The notes under the pieces are model-generated. The model made no database searches. It was given only the letters and a program-made list of their open reading frames with translations, and was not told the DNA's origin. A stretch of DNA of 64,000 nt from Actinomadura sp. CNU-125 (GTDB lineage Bacteria; Actinomycetota; Actinomycetes; Streptosporangiales; Streptosporangiaceae), in assembly GCF_001942465.1 (NCBI RefSeq), contig NZ_MKJY01000011.1, positions 25,560 to 89,559 of the forward strand, written 5' to 3'. Shown here piece by piece: positions 8,572 through 17,318 of the stretch (position 1 is the stretch's first letter; each line of letters begins with the position of its first letter). Made by a program: the position numbers and the translations under genes.

Positions 8572-9345
8572 ATGTCTCGCTTGCTTCTCAGACTCTGCGC
8601 CCTCGGCGCGGTCGCGGCGGCCTGCCTCACCGCCCCGGTCACGACCGCCCAGGCGGAAACGACGATCCCGATCGGCGCCGGCACGGGCATCGTCCCGAGG
8701 CTCGCTGTGGACGCGGAAGGCCAGGTCACGGGCTTCACCGTGTGCACGCTCACGGCGATCGGCCACGACAACGCCGGAAACCTCGTGGGGTTGTCCAACG
8801 CGCACTGCTTCATCGACGACGAGGGCAACAAGCTCGTGGGCCAGGAGGTCCACCTGGACACCACGCCCGCCGGGACGTGGGACAGCCCGGCTCCGCTGGA
8901 GATCACCCAGGAGACCGTGGACATCGGGCCGATCGGCGAAGTGACCTACGTGAGCGAGCCCAACAACTACGTCGCGGGCGGGCCCCAGGGCCTCGACTAC
9001 GCGGTGATCAAGCTCGACCCGGAGAAGGTCACGCCCACGGACACCGTCACCAGCCCGTCCGGTTCGTCCACGGTCACGTCCGTCGGCGAGGTGCCCCCGT
9101 ACGGCACGCGCATGTGCAAGCAGGGCCACCGCACCGGCCTGACCTGCGGCGCGACGCTCGGCGCCGACGGCCCCTGGTACTGGACGCTGATCTGGACGTG
9201 GGGCGGCGACTCCGGCGCCCCGGTCGTCAACGGCACCGAGCTGGCCGGCATCGCGTGGGGCGGCCAGCACTTCACCCCGATCACCAGTGTCCTCGCCGAC
9301 ATGGACGAGCAGGGCGGCGTCGGCGCCGGGTTCACGATCGGCTGA
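8572..9345 (+). CDS. Secreted trypsin-like serine protease (S1 fold)
   Basis: A 257-residue exported protein. Residues 1-28 form a Sec signal peptide with cleavage after TTAQA. The catalytic triad is readable: His78 in SNAHCF, Asp142 in GLDYAVIKL, Ser214 in GGDSGAPV. This order and these motifs are those of the chymotrypsin/streptogrisin fold; there is no recognisable propeptide of the streptogrisin type, so it may be made nearly mature. Cysteines 58/79 and 182/192 are placed for disulfides. It stands alone, with a palindrome and a hairpin around the ribosome site upstream. Substrate unknown; extracellular peptide or wall-protein hydrolysis is expected. Confidence 0.9.
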   Translation: MSRLLLRLCALGAVAAACLTAPVTTAQAETTIPIGAGTGIVPRLAVDAEGQVTGFTVCTLTAIGHDNAGNLVGLSNAHCFIDDEGNKLVGQEVHLDTTPAGTWDSPAPLEITQETVDIGPIGEVTYVSEPNNYVAGGPQGLDYAVIKLDPEKVTPTDTVTSPSGSSTVTSVGEVPPYGTRMCKQGHRTGLTCGATLGADGPWYWTLIWTWGGDSGAPVVNGTELAGIAWGGQHFTPITSVLADMDEQGGVGAGFTIG

Positions 9346-9418
9346 CCGAGACGGCGGCGGCGGGGCCGCGGGGAGCGCCGCCCCCGGCCGCGCCGCCGCA
9401 CCACCGCCCGTCCGACGG

Positions 9419-10088
9419 TCAGGCGGTGCTTTCGCCGGGGACGACGACGCCCGACTCGTACGCGAGCATCACGCCTGGGCGCGGTCGCGCAGGCCGAGCT
9501 TGGTGAAGACGCGGGCGACGTGCGTCTTGACGGTGTGCTCGCTGACGACGAGCCGCCGGGCGATCTCCGAGTTCGACAGGCCCCCGGCGATCAGCACCAG
9601 GACCTCGGTCTCGCGCGCGGTGAGGGTCGCCAGCTCCGCCGGGGCCTGCGGGCGGCTGCGGCGCTGCTTACTGAACTCGCGGATGAGCCTGCCGGTGACC
9701 TGCGGCGCGAGCAGCGAGTCGCCGCGCGCCACGACGCGGACGGCCGAGACGAGCTCGTCGGCCGTCGCGCCTTGAGCAGGAAGCCGCTCGCACCGACGGC
9801 GAGGGCGTCGTAGACGTACTCGTCGACGTCGAACGTCGTCAGGACGAGCACCCGGACACTGTCGGCGCCGGGCAGCGCGAGGATGCGGCGGGTGGCCTCG
9901 ATGCCGTCCATGCCGGGCATCCGGATGTCCATGACGACGACGTCGGGCCGGTTCAGTTCGGCGAGCCGCACGGCCTCGCGGCCGTCGCCCGCCTCACCGG
10001 TGACGGTGATGTCCTCCTGCGCGGCGAGGAGCGCGGCGAAGCCGGCCCGCACGATCGTCTGGTCGTCGACGATCAGCACCTTGATCAC
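9419..10088 (-). CDS. LuxR/NarL-family response regulator (two frameshifts as sequenced)
   Basis: Composite 223-residue response regulator. The receiver domain starts [11 protein letters not shown] with phospho-acceptor Asp54 in [12 protein letters not shown] and the Lys in GFLLK. The LuxR-type HTH includes [20 protein letters not shown] and [17 protein letters not shown]. One missing base near 9770 (after FLLK) and another near 9472 (after DRAQA) break the frame. Restoring both gives the family C-terminus ending VVVPGEST and a stop at 9419, and the total becomes a whole number of codons. It lies 15 bp downstream of its histidine kinase and is surely phosphorylated by it. Confidence 0.9.
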
Positions 10089-10103
10089 CGTTGCCGCCCC
10101 GCG

Positions 10104-11759
10104 CTACCGCCCTCGTCCGCCTCCATCGCCCGGCTCCTCCCTGTGCAGCGGAAGCTCGGCCTCCACCAGGAACCCGCCTTCGGTGGCGGGACCGGCGGAG
10201 AACCGCCCGCCCAGCATCGTCGCACGTTCCCGCATCCCGACGAGACCGTGTCCGGCGGACGGCATGCCTTCCACGCGCGTCCGGTCCGCCTCGCCCCGGC
10301 CGGCGGGCCCGGCGGCCCCGCCCGGGTCGAGAACGGCGGTGCGGGAGGCGATGTCGTCGCGGTCCAGCACCATGGTCGGATCGGACGAGCCGTGCTCGGA
10401 CCCCGCCGGAGCGGACGGGCCGTCGTCACGGACCCGGACGGCGATCCGGTCGGGCAGGAACACCAGGTCGACGTGCACCTCGGCGCCGGGGGCGTGCCGC
10501 CGCGCGTTCGTGAGGGCCTCCTGGACGATCCGGTACGCCGACAGTTCGACGGTCGCGGACATGTCGCCGGGGTCGCCGTGCACGGCGAGGTCGACGCGGC
10601 CGCCCGCGCCGCGGTGCTGCTCGATGAGGTCGGGGAGCCGGTCGAGGCGGGGCTGCGGCGAGTTCGCGGCGTCCGGTTCGGGCTTGGCGTCGGCGCGCAG
10701 CACGCTGAGCAGCCGCCGCATCTCCACGAGGGCCTCGCGGGCGGTCTTGGCGATCTCGGTGTACCCCTCGCGGGCCTCCGGGGAGAGGTCCTGCATGGTG
10801 TAGGGCGCGGTCTCGGCCTGCACGGCGATCATGGAGACGGAGTGCGCGACGACGTCGTGCAGTTCGCGGGCGATCCGGGCGCGCTCGCGCATGACCGCCT
10901 GCTCGCGCTGGACGGCGGTGAGCCGGGTGAGGGTCTCGTTGGTGCGTTCGGCCGCCGCGGCCTCGGTGCGTTCGGCGGTCTCGACGACCGTGCGGGCGTC
11001 GCCGAGGCCGATCGCGGCGAGGACGGCGACGATCGTCGCGGGCCACGGGACGTCGTCGAGGGTGAACGTCGTCAGGTACACGACCGCGACGGTGACGACG
11101 CTCCCGACGGCGAGGACGCCCGTGGACTGCCGCGGGAGTTCCCGTCCGAGCGCGTACAGCGTGTAGAGGGCCGCGAACCCGGTCGTGAACAGGACGACCT
11201 GGCCGGTGAGCAGGCTCGCGGCGAACGCGCCGAGCACGACGGCGGCGACGGGCCGCAGGTACTCGCGCCGCCACACCAGCGGGAGCGTCGAGGCGACCGC
11301 GAAGGCCCCCGCGACGCTGATCGGCGTCTCCGCGCGCGGGGACAGCTCGGCGAGCGCGGCGACGGTGAGGGCGAGGCCGGTCAGCGGCGCGAACCACCAC
11401 GACCGGACGGCCTCGCGCCACGGCGTCGCCCACCGCGGCAGCGGCGCCGCCTGCCCGGCGCCCCGTGCCCCGCCGGGCGGCCCTGGCGCCGTCCCGTACG
11501 GGCCGGGGGCTCCGGGTGGCCCGTACGGGCCGGGCGTCCCGTATGGTGCGGCGGGTTGTTCGCGGCCGGTACCGGTCAGCTTGGTGGCGACGCGGACCGC
11601 GAGCGGGCGCAGCAGCCGTCCGATGCCGGTGAGGATCCACAGCAGGAGCTGGCCCACCCCCGCCACGATCCGGCCCGACAGCCGCCACGCGTGATGCGCG
11701 AGCGCGGGGCCGAACCGCGCGGGATCCGGCCCGGTCCGGGTGTCGTCGTCGGATGTCAC
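10104..11759 (-). CDS. Sensor histidine kinase, NarL-partner (HisKA_3) class
   Basis: A 551-residue membrane kinase. Start GTG 11759 (VTSDDDTRTG) is chosen because upstream codons look non-coding. Residues 64-108 are Pro/Gly/Tyr-rich. Five or six membrane segments lie at about 122-250. The phospho-acceptor is His301 in ARELHDVVAHSVSM, followed by a HATPase domain with the N box in EALTNARRHAPG, the D box VRVRDDG and the final GHGLVGMRER. Between the last two boxes sits a 55-residue Gly/Ala/Asp-rich insert (about 448-502) not usual for the family. The signal sensed is unknown; there is no large extracellular domain, so a membrane or lipid cue is plausible. Operon with the response regulator. 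Confidence 0.93.
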   Translation of the reverse strand: MTSDDDTRTGPDPARFGPALAHHAWRLSGRIVAGVGQLLLWILTGIGRLLRPLAVRVATKLTGTGREQPAAPYGTPGPYGPPGAPGPYGTAPGPPGGARGAGQAAPLPRWATPWREAVRSWWFAPLTGLALTVAALAELSPRAETPISVAGAFAVASTLPLVWRREYLRPVAAVVLGAFAASLLTGQVVLFTTGFAALYTLYALGRELPRQSTGVLAVGSVVTVAVVYLTTFTLDDVPWPATIVAVLAAIGLGDARTVVETAERTEAAAAERTNETLTRLTAVQREQAVMRERARIARELHDVVAHSVSMIAVQAETAPYTMQDLSPEAREGYTEIAKTAREALVEMRRLLSVLRADAKPEPDAANSPQPRLDRLPDLIEQHRGAGGRVDLAVHGDPGDMSATVELSAYRIVQEALTNARRHAPGAEVHVDLVFLPDRIAVRVRDDGPSAPAGSEHGSSDPTMVLDRDDIASRTAVLDPGGAAGPAGRGEADRTRVEGMPSAGHGLVGMRERATMLGGRFSAGPATEGGFLVEAELPLHREEPGDGGGRGR

Positions 11760-12120
11760 GCCTACATAGTGACCTCTGCGAGGCCCATATGGACTCACCG
11801 TCGGGAGGTATGCCGACGCCGCGCGTCCCCCTGGAGGACGACCCGGTTTCCCTCCTTCCGGTGGACGCGACGGCGACCGGCGCGAACGTAACGTTGAATC
11901 GTGACCGCGACGGCGACCGCAGCCGACGTAGGGGGTTCGGCGACGGTCGCCGCGGTCACACCAGACCGTCCGGGTTCAGGGGTCCGGGCGGGCCGCAAGG
12001 GAAGCACCTCGCCGGACGGCGGCACCCTCCTCGGAGGAGCCCGCCGGTCTCACCTGGGCTGGGGTCGACCGGCACGGCAGTGCCGCCGACCGGCGAGGGA
12101 CGCGGGCCGGCGTCGGGACG
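11760..12120. other. 361-bp intergenic region, promoter of kinase operon
   Basis: No gene found. On the minus strand it must contain the promoter of the kinase/regulator operon; an AACGTAACGTT stretch near 11886 stands out in otherwise GC-rich DNA. The right part holds a hairpin listed separately. Confidence 0.4.
12063..12091 (-). terminator. Possible terminator hairpin downstream of the CDF transporter
   Basis: GGTCG and CGGCA pair with TGCCG and CGACC (10 bp with a small bulge, 6-nt loop), about 30 bp past the stop codon. There is no T-run. Confidence 0.35.
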
Positions 12121-13101
12121 TCAAGACGCGGGAGATTCGGACGTGGGGGCTTCGGGCGCGGGGGCTTCGGCTTCCACGGGGGCTTTGCGCCCGGCTTCGT
12201 CCAGCGCGGGCTCAAGGTAGATCAGCCGCGCTTCGGGGAACTCGGCGCGGATCTTCGCTTCGGCGGCGTCGATGCCGCGGGCGACCTCGGCGGCGGTGTC
12301 GTCGTGGTCCACCGCGATCTTGGCCGCGATCAGCATCTCCTCGGGGCCCACGTACTGGGTGCGGATGTGCATGACGTGGTCGACCTCTTCGACCGACTCC
12401 AGCGCGGCCACGATGCGGTCCTCCTGCTCGGGGTCGGCGCCCTCGCCGATCAGCAGGCTCTTGGTCTCGATCGCCAGGATCGTGGCGACCGCGCCGAGCA
12501 GGACGCCGATCGCGACGGTGCCGATGCCGTCCCAGATGCCGTCGCCGGTGACGACCGCCATCGTGACGCCGAACAGCGCGAGGAAGAGTCCGAGGAGGGC
12601 GGCGAGGTCCTCCAGGAGGACGACCGGGAGCTCGGGGGCCTTCGCGCGGCGGATGAACGCCCACCAGGACTTGTCGCCCCGGATGCGGTTCGACTCCACG
12701 ATCGCCGTCCGGAACGAGAACAGTTCCATGACGATCGCGGCGATCAGCACACCGAACGCCCAGCCCGCGGACTTGACCTCCTCCGGATGGGAGATCTTGT
12801 GGTAGCCCTCGTACAGGGAGAACGCGGACCCGACCGTGAACAGCACGACCGCGACGACGAACGCGTAGAAGTACCGTTCGCGGCCGTAGCCGAACGGGTG
12901 CTTCGGGGTGCGGCGGCGCTCGGAGCGCTTGCGGCCGACCAGCAGCAGTCCCTGGTTCCCGGAGTCGGCTACCGAGTGGATCGACTCGGCCAGCATGGAC
13001 GACGAACCCGTGAACACGAACGCCACGAACTTCGACACCGCGATTCCAAGGTTGGCGGCCAACGCGGCCACGATGGCCTTGGTCCCACCCTCAGCACTCA
13101 T
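12121..13101 (-). CDS. Cation diffusion facilitator (CDF) family metal transporter
   Basis: A 326-residue inner-membrane antiporter expected to export divalent metal (Zn, Co, Fe or Mn) using protons. It shows the CDF pattern: MLAESIHSVADSGNQ in helix II with the metal-binding His and Asp (HSVAD), further helices near 80-100, 113-135, 165-185 and 195-215, then a cytoplasmic regulatory domain from about 225 (VEEVDHVMHIRTQYVGPEE). In helix V the second metal motif (LEDLAALLG) has E-D rather than H-D, which may alter metal preference. The last 35 residues are a Pro/Ala/Glu tail. Its ATG overlaps the stop of the isomerase gene upstream (ATGA). Confidence 0.9.
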   Translation of the reverse strand: MSAEGGTKAIVAALAANLGIAVSKFVAFVFTGSSSMLAESIHSVADSGNQGLLLVGRKRSERRRTPKHPFGYGRERYFYAFVVAVVLFTVGSAFSLYEGYHKISHPEEVKSAGWAFGVLIAAIVMELFSFRTAIVESNRIRGDKSWWAFIRRAKAPELPVVLLEDLAALLGLFLALFGVTMAVVTGDGIWDGIGTVAIGVLLGAVATILAIETKSLLIGEGADPEQEDRIVAALESVEEVDHVMHIRTQYVGPEEMLIAAKIAVDHDDTAAEVARGIDAAEAKIRAEFPEARLIYLEPALDEAGRKAPVEAEAPAPEAPTSESPAS

Positions 13102-14240
13102 GTTGCAATCCTCGCCTTGAGCTCTTGAATGGCAGGCACGGGCGTGGGGTCCACGCCCAGTGCGACAGCCAAGTAAACCGTGACGTAGTCCGCGAGCGCG
13201 ATGAGTGTCGCGATTCTTTCCAGCGGATGCTCGCCCTCGGCCTTGAGCTCGGTGACCGCGACGCCGCGGTCGCGGGCCGTCTCGACGGACGCGTCGGCGC
13301 GCTTGCGCGCCTGCGGATGCTCCTCGGTGTCGCGGAGGACGACCAGGTGGAGGCCGTGTTCGGCCTCGTCGGTCCGGTCGCGGAAGAAGTCGTCGGGGTC
13401 GTCGGACGCGGCGCCCCGCGCGAAGAACCCGTCGAACGCCATCACCTGGTTGTGGTTCGCCTCCGGCAGCTCGCCGGGCACCGCCGGGTACTTGGCGTTC
13501 TCGTTGAGCTGGCAGCACAGCCGGTACGCGGCGGTGCCCGCCAGCGCGGACGACCCCCACACCAGCGGCACGTCGCCCGCGAGGTCCAGCGCGATCCGCT
13601 TCGCCGGGTTGACGAACGGTTCGCTGGACGGGCGGCAGCGGTGCGCGACGTCCTCCAGCCGGGTCGCAGTCGCCTCCAGGACGGCGTCGGGCGCGTCCGC
13701 GAGGCCCAGCGTGCGCGCCGCGAGGATCAGCGGGATCGTCAGCCCCCACAGCGTCGACCGCGGCTGCCCCACGGAACGGACGGGGACGAACGGCGCGCGC
13801 GTCCGCTCGGCCAGTTCGGCGAGCGGCGAGCCGGTCCCGCCGACGAACAGCAGTCGGCAGCCGCGCCGGGCCGCCTCCGCCGCGACGGCGAGGGTCTCCT
13901 CCGTCCCGCCCGAGCAGGACACGGCGATGACCAGGTCGGCGGCGCCGACCCAGCCGGGCAGCCGGTAGCCGCGCACGGTCGTGACCGGCACCGGGCAGCC
14001 GGTGCCGCAGATCGCGGAGAGGACGTCGCCGGAAATGCCCGAACCGCCCATTCCGGTCACGATGATCGCGCGGGGGCGTCCGTCGTCGGCGAGCGAGGCG
14101 ATGCCCGCCTCGTCCGCGGCGCGGCGCGCCTCCCGGATCTGCGCGGCCGACGACGCGACCTGCCGCAGCATCCCGCCGGGGTCGGCCGCCTCGATCGCGG
14201 AGATCTCGTCGAGCCGCCCCGGGTCGAGCCCGACGCTCAC
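13098..14240 (-). CDS. SIS-domain phosphoglucose/phosphomannose isomerase-like protein
   Basis: A 380-residue protein with two SIS sugar-phosphate domains: [16 protein letters not shown] near 72 and [11 protein letters not shown] in the first, [15 protein letters not shown] in the second. The family interconverts fructose-6-P with glucose-6-P and mannose-6-P. Next to phosphomannomutase (upstream) it would feed mannose-1-P and GDP-mannose synthesis. The start GTG 14240 ([10 protein letters not shown]) overlaps the stop of the Trm112-like gene (GTGA). The same four-gene order (manB, Trm112-like, isomerase, transporter or ahcY) is conserved in actinobacteria. In this clade the activity is inferred, not shown. 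Confidence 0.85.
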   Translation of the reverse strand: MSVGLDPGRLDEISAIEAADPGGMLRQVASSAAQIREARRAADEAGIASLADDGRPRAIIVTGMGGSGISGDVLSAICGTGCPVPVTTVRGYRLPGWVGAADLVIAVSCSGGTEETLAVAAEAARRGCRLLFVGGTGSPLAELAERTRAPFVPVRSVGQPRSTLWGLTIPLILAARTLGLADAPDAVLEATATRLEDVAHRCRPSSEPFVNPAKRIALDLAGDVPLVWGSSALAGTAAYRLCCQLNENAKYPAVPGELPEANHNQVMAFDGFFARGAASDDPDDFFRDRTDEAEHGLHLVVLRDTEEHPQARKRADASVETARDRGVAVTELKAEGEHPLERIATLIALADYVTVYLAVALGVDPTPVPAIQELKARIAT

Positions 14241-14413
14241 GAAGCCGGCGTCCGGGCCTCGTCGACCAGGAGCACCGGGATGTCGTCGCGGACCGGGTAG
14301 GCGTACGCGCACGACCCGGTGCACACCAGCTCGTCCGCGCCGTCGTCGGCGCGCAGCCCGCCGCCGCAGTTCGGGCAGGCGAGGATCTCCAGCAGCCAGG
14401 AGTCGAGCTTCAT
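14237..14413 (-). CDS. Trm112-family small zinc-ribbon protein
   Basis: A 58-residue protein starting [20 protein letters not shown], with a CPxC pair and only one later cysteine (CTGSC region), then [11 protein letters not shown], the family's C-terminal signature. Eukaryotic Trm112 activates methyltransferases; the role of bacterial versions is not settled. It sits between phosphomannomutase and the isomerase with 2 bp and -4 bp spacing, so it is co-transcribed and translationally coupled. Confidence 0.9.
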   Translation of the reverse strand: MKLDSWLLEILACPNCGGGLRADDGADELVCTGSCAYAYPVRDDIPVLLVDEARTPAS

Positions 14414-14415
14414 CG

Positions 14416-15770
14416 TCACTTCTCCCTCACAATGGCCAGGACCTCGTCGCGGAGCTCCGCCATGGTCTTCTCGTCGCCGGCCTCCGCGTTGAGGCGCAGC
14501 AGCGGCTCGGTGTTGGACGGGCGCAGGTTGAACCACCAGCCCTCGTCCTCGTTCGCGACGGTGAGGCCGTCGAGTTCGTCGATCGTCGTGCCGGGGCGCC
14601 CGGCGAAGTCCTGCCGCACCTTCGCGGCGGCGGCCGCCTGGTCGTCGACCTCGCTGTTGATCTCGCCGGACGCGACGTAGCGGGTGAACTCCTCCATCAG
14701 CGCCGACAGCGGCCCGTCCTGCTGCCCGAGGGCCGCGAGGACGTGCATGGCGGCGAGCATGCCGGAGTCGGCGAACCAGAAGTCGCGGAAGTAGAAGTGG
14801 GCCGAGTGCTCGCCGCCGAACACCGCACCCGTCTCCGCCATCGTCTGCTTGATGAACGAGTGCCCGACCCGGGTGCGGACGGGCGTCCCGCCGTGCTCGG
14901 AGATGATCTCCGGGACGGCCGCGGACGTGATCAGGTTGTGCACGATCGACGACCCCGGGTGCTTCGCCAGCTCGCGCGTCGCGACCAGCGCGGTGACGGC
15001 GGACGGGGAGACGGTCTCGCCGCGCTCGTCCACGACGAAGCAGCGGTCGGCGTCGCCGTCGAAGGCGAGGCCGATGTCGGCGCCGGTCTCGCGGACCTTG
15101 GCCTGCAGGTCGCGCAGGTTCTCCGGCTCGATCGGGTTCGCCTCGTGGTTGGGGAACGTCCCGTCCAGCTCGAAGTACATGGGGACGAGGTCGATCGGCA
15201 GGCCGTCGAACACCGACGGGACCGTGTGGCCGCCCATGCCGTTGCCCGCGTCCACGACGACCTTGAGGCGGCGGATGCCGGACAGGTCGACGAGGGTCTT
15301 CAGGTGGTCGGCGTAGCCCTTGAGGACGTCCCGCCTGGACACCGTGCCGGGCTCGCCGTCGTAGGCCGGTACGCCCTGCTCGATCAGCTCGCGGATCTCG
15401 GTGAGGCCGGTGTCGCGGCCGACCGGGCGGCGCCCGCGCGGCACAGCTTCAGCCCGTTGTACTTGGCCGGGTTGTGGCTCGCGGTGAACATCGCGCCGGG
15501 CAGGTCGAGGCTGCCGCTGGCGTAGTACAGCAGGTCGGTGGAGCCGAGCCCGGCCTCGATGACGTCCGCGCCCTGCGCCGTCGCGCCCCGGGCGAACGCC
15601 TCGGCGAGCGGGACCGACGAGGACCGCATGTCGTGGGCGGTGACGATCGCGCTCGCGCCCGTCACCCGGACGAACGCCGCACCGGCCGCCTCGGCGGTCG
15701 CGGCGTCCAGCTCGTCCGGCACGACACCGCGGATGTCGTACGCCTTGAAGATCTTGGCGAGGTCGCCCAC
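14416..15770 (-). CDS. manB: Phosphomannomutase/phosphoglucomutase (frameshifted as sequenced)
   Basis: Composite 451-residue alpha-D-phosphohexomutase that converts mannose-6-P to mannose-1-P (and probably glucose phosphates). It begins at GTG 15770 after [25 protein letters not shown]. The catalytic serine loop [12 protein letters not shown] is intact, as are the metal loop DGDADRC and the sugar loop GGEHSAH. The phosphate loop [12 protein letters not shown] is near the C-terminus. One missing base near 15428-15431, just after KLCRAGA, breaks the frame; the next frame resumes at [11 protein letters not shown]. First gene of the block leading to the isomerase and CDF transporter. Confidence 0.95.
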
Positions 15771-15878
15771 TCCTGCTCCCTGTCCGAGCCGTCCGAAACA
15801 ATTGGCGAGACACCGAAGCCTATCTGCTACCGCACTCGCCACAGCTCCCATGGCCACCCGCCCCGACTACCACCCCGG

Positions 15879-16160
15879 CCAGAGCGAACCGGTACAACCG
15901 CCACCTCAACCAGAGCGGACCGGTACAACCGCGATTGCGAGCGAAGCCAAGTTCGAGCGAAGCGAGAACTTGATCGCGCAGCGAGCCCCTGGGCGAGTCG
16001 GAGCGATGCAGCAATCGCACGCGGCGCCCGTTGAAGGAGGGCCCCCAGGGCCCGACGCCGAGGGCGACGCAGGCAAACAGGAGGGCCCCCAGAGCCCGAC
16101 GCCGAGGGCGACGCAGGCAAACAGGAGGGCCCCCAGGGCCCGACGCCGAGGGCGCCTCAG
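15879..16160 (-). repeat. Dispersed intergenic repeat, copy B, with 88-bp dyad-bounded core
   Basis: This occupies the 386-bp gap between manB and the DUF3499 gene. The core 15931-16018 is bounded by GCGATTGC and GCAATCGC and is the reverse complement of copy A's core. One flank carries two 31-bp-spaced copies of CCAGAGCGRACCGGTACAAC (15879 and 15910). The other flank carries the 44-bp tandem array listed separately. No transposase or target-site duplication was identified. Confidence 0.85.
16037..16154. repeat. 44-bp tandem repeat, about 2.7 copies
   Basis: Units start at 16037, 16081 and 16125 (the last truncated). Units 1 and 2 differ at one base. Each begins GAGGGCCCCCAGGGCCC and ends GGCAAACAG, and can fold into strong GC hairpins. 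44 bp is not a multiple of three, so it is not a protein repeat. Confidence 0.9.
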
Positions 16161-16513
16161 TCAGTACTCCGCAGGACGCGCAGGTGGCCGCGGCGGCCGA
16201 CCTCGGTGCCCTGGCCGACCGGCTCCTGGCCGGGGCCGGGCGCGGGGCGCGCGGCCTCGCGGACCGCGTCGGCGAGCGCCTCCAGGTCGTCCTCGCCGAG
16301 CGAGGTGTCCTCCTCGACGGGCAGCCGGACCAGTTCCCAGCCCATCGGTGCCGTGAGCCGCTCGGAGTGCTCGGCGCACAGGTCGTAGCAGTGCGGCTCC
16401 GCGTACGCGGCGAGCGGCCCGAGGACCGCGGTGGAGTCACGGTAGACGTACGTGAGCGTGAAGACTGCTGGCGCCTTGCAGGCGGTGCGGGAGCAAGTGC
16501 GGACGGGGCTCAC
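16157..16513 (-). CDS. DUF3499 family protein
   Basis: A 118-residue protein starting at GTG 16513: VSPVRTCSRTACKAPAVFTL, then STAVLGPLAAYAEPHCYDLC and GWELVRLP, which is the conserved actinobacterial DUF3499 pattern. Four cysteines and a histidine in CxxxxC and HxxxLC spacing suggest a zinc ribbon. The extension upstream of 16513 has no family similarity. The function is unknown. Divergent from the zinicin-like gene, as in other actinobacteria. Confidence 0.88.
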   Translation of the reverse strand: MSPVRTCSRTACKAPAVFTLTYVYRDSTAVLGPLAAYAEPHCYDLCAEHSERLTAPMGWELVRLPVEEDTSLGEDDLEALADAVREAARPAPGPGQEPVGQGTEVGRRGHLRVLRSTD

Positions 16514-16714
16514 GATGGCCGACCGTACCTCGCTCCCGCCGCGTCCGCCACCACCCGGGCGCACGTGTCGCCGCTATCGGCCGATTTCCGGGGCAAGAAC
16601 TACATACCGCACGGGAACGCCCACGTACTGTGCGGTTTCTTGTCACTGCGGCGCGAGACGCCGTAACGGACGCGTCCAGAGGTTGCGCGGGGGCCCTGCG
16701 GGTACGCTTGGGGG

Positions 16715-17143
16715 GTGCGATCCCGTGTGGCAGGCGTACGGCGCCGCGATCGACGCGGTCGCGGACTGCGGGGCCCTCTGGCGCCCCCGCAGGCCCCGAT
16801 CTCGCGAACCCGCGCGGAGCGGTTCGACGACCTCGTCGAGGACGAGGTGAGCCGGCTCGGCGAGCACTGGGAGCAGGAGCTGGCGCGGGTGGAGTTCACG
16901 GTCGCCGAGGTCCCGGACGTCGAGCCGGGGTTCGACGGGCCGGTCCCGCTCGGCCAGACCGTCCCCGGCGATGGCGGACGCCCGGTCCGCATCGTCGTGT
17001 TCCGGCGTCCCGTCGAGGCGCGCGCGGCCGGGGAGCAGGAGCTGGGCAGGCTGATCCGCGACCTGCTGGTGGAGGAGGTCGCCGACCTGCTCGGCCTGTC
17101 CCCCGAGTCGGTCGACCCGAGCTACGACTCCCCCGACGAGTAG
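16715..17143 (+). CDS. Zinicin-like metallopeptidase-family protein lacking HExxH
   Basis: A 142-residue protein of the minimal zincin family (DUF1025, PF06262) that is conserved beside DUF3499 in actinobacteria. Family features: RAERFDDLVEDEVSRL, VEFTVAEVPDVEP, VFRRPVEARA. Where the peptidase members have HExxHxxG, this protein reads LLVEEVADLLGLSPE, with no histidine, so metal-dependent proteolysis is not expected. The start GTG 16715 follows a G-run; the Arg-rich first 30 residues could mean a later start. Faces whiB, with a terminator between. Confidence 0.8.
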   Translation: MRSRVAGVRRRDRRGRGLRGPLAPPQAPISRTRAERFDDLVEDEVSRLGEHWEQELARVEFTVAEVPDVEPGFDGPVPLGQTVPGDGGRPVRIVVFRRPVEARAAGEQELGRLIRDLLVEEVADLLGLSPESVDPSYDSPDE

Positions 17144-17146
17144 GAC

Positions 17147-17178
17147 GTCCGGACCGACGGTCGTCCGGACCGACGGTC
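17147..17178. repeat. 16-bp perfect direct tandem repeat
   Basis: GTCCGGACCGACGGTC occurs twice head to tail directly after the zinicin-like stop codon. Each copy contains the palindrome GTCCGGAC. Confidence 0.85.
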
Positions 17179-17228
17179 CCCGTCCGGGACGGCCGGAGCG
17201 GGCGCCCCCGGAGAACCGCGACAACGGC

Positions 17229-17262
17229 GAAGCCGTGCCGACGCGGTGGTCGGCACGGCTTC
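17229..17262. terminator. Bidirectional terminator between zinicin-like gene and whiB
   Basis: GAAGCCGTGCCGAC / GTCGGCACGGCTTC is a perfect 14-bp stem with a 6-nt loop, followed by TTC on the plus strand, between convergent genes. Confidence 0.85.
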
Positions 17263-17318
17263 TTCGGCGTCTGCGGCGCCCGTACCCGGGCGCACGTCCC
17301 GTCCGCCGGGCCGCGGCC

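Noticed and set aside
16037..16154. Possible CRISPR array
   Set aside because: Units are contiguous 44-mers without spacers, fewer than three complete, and no cas gene is present.
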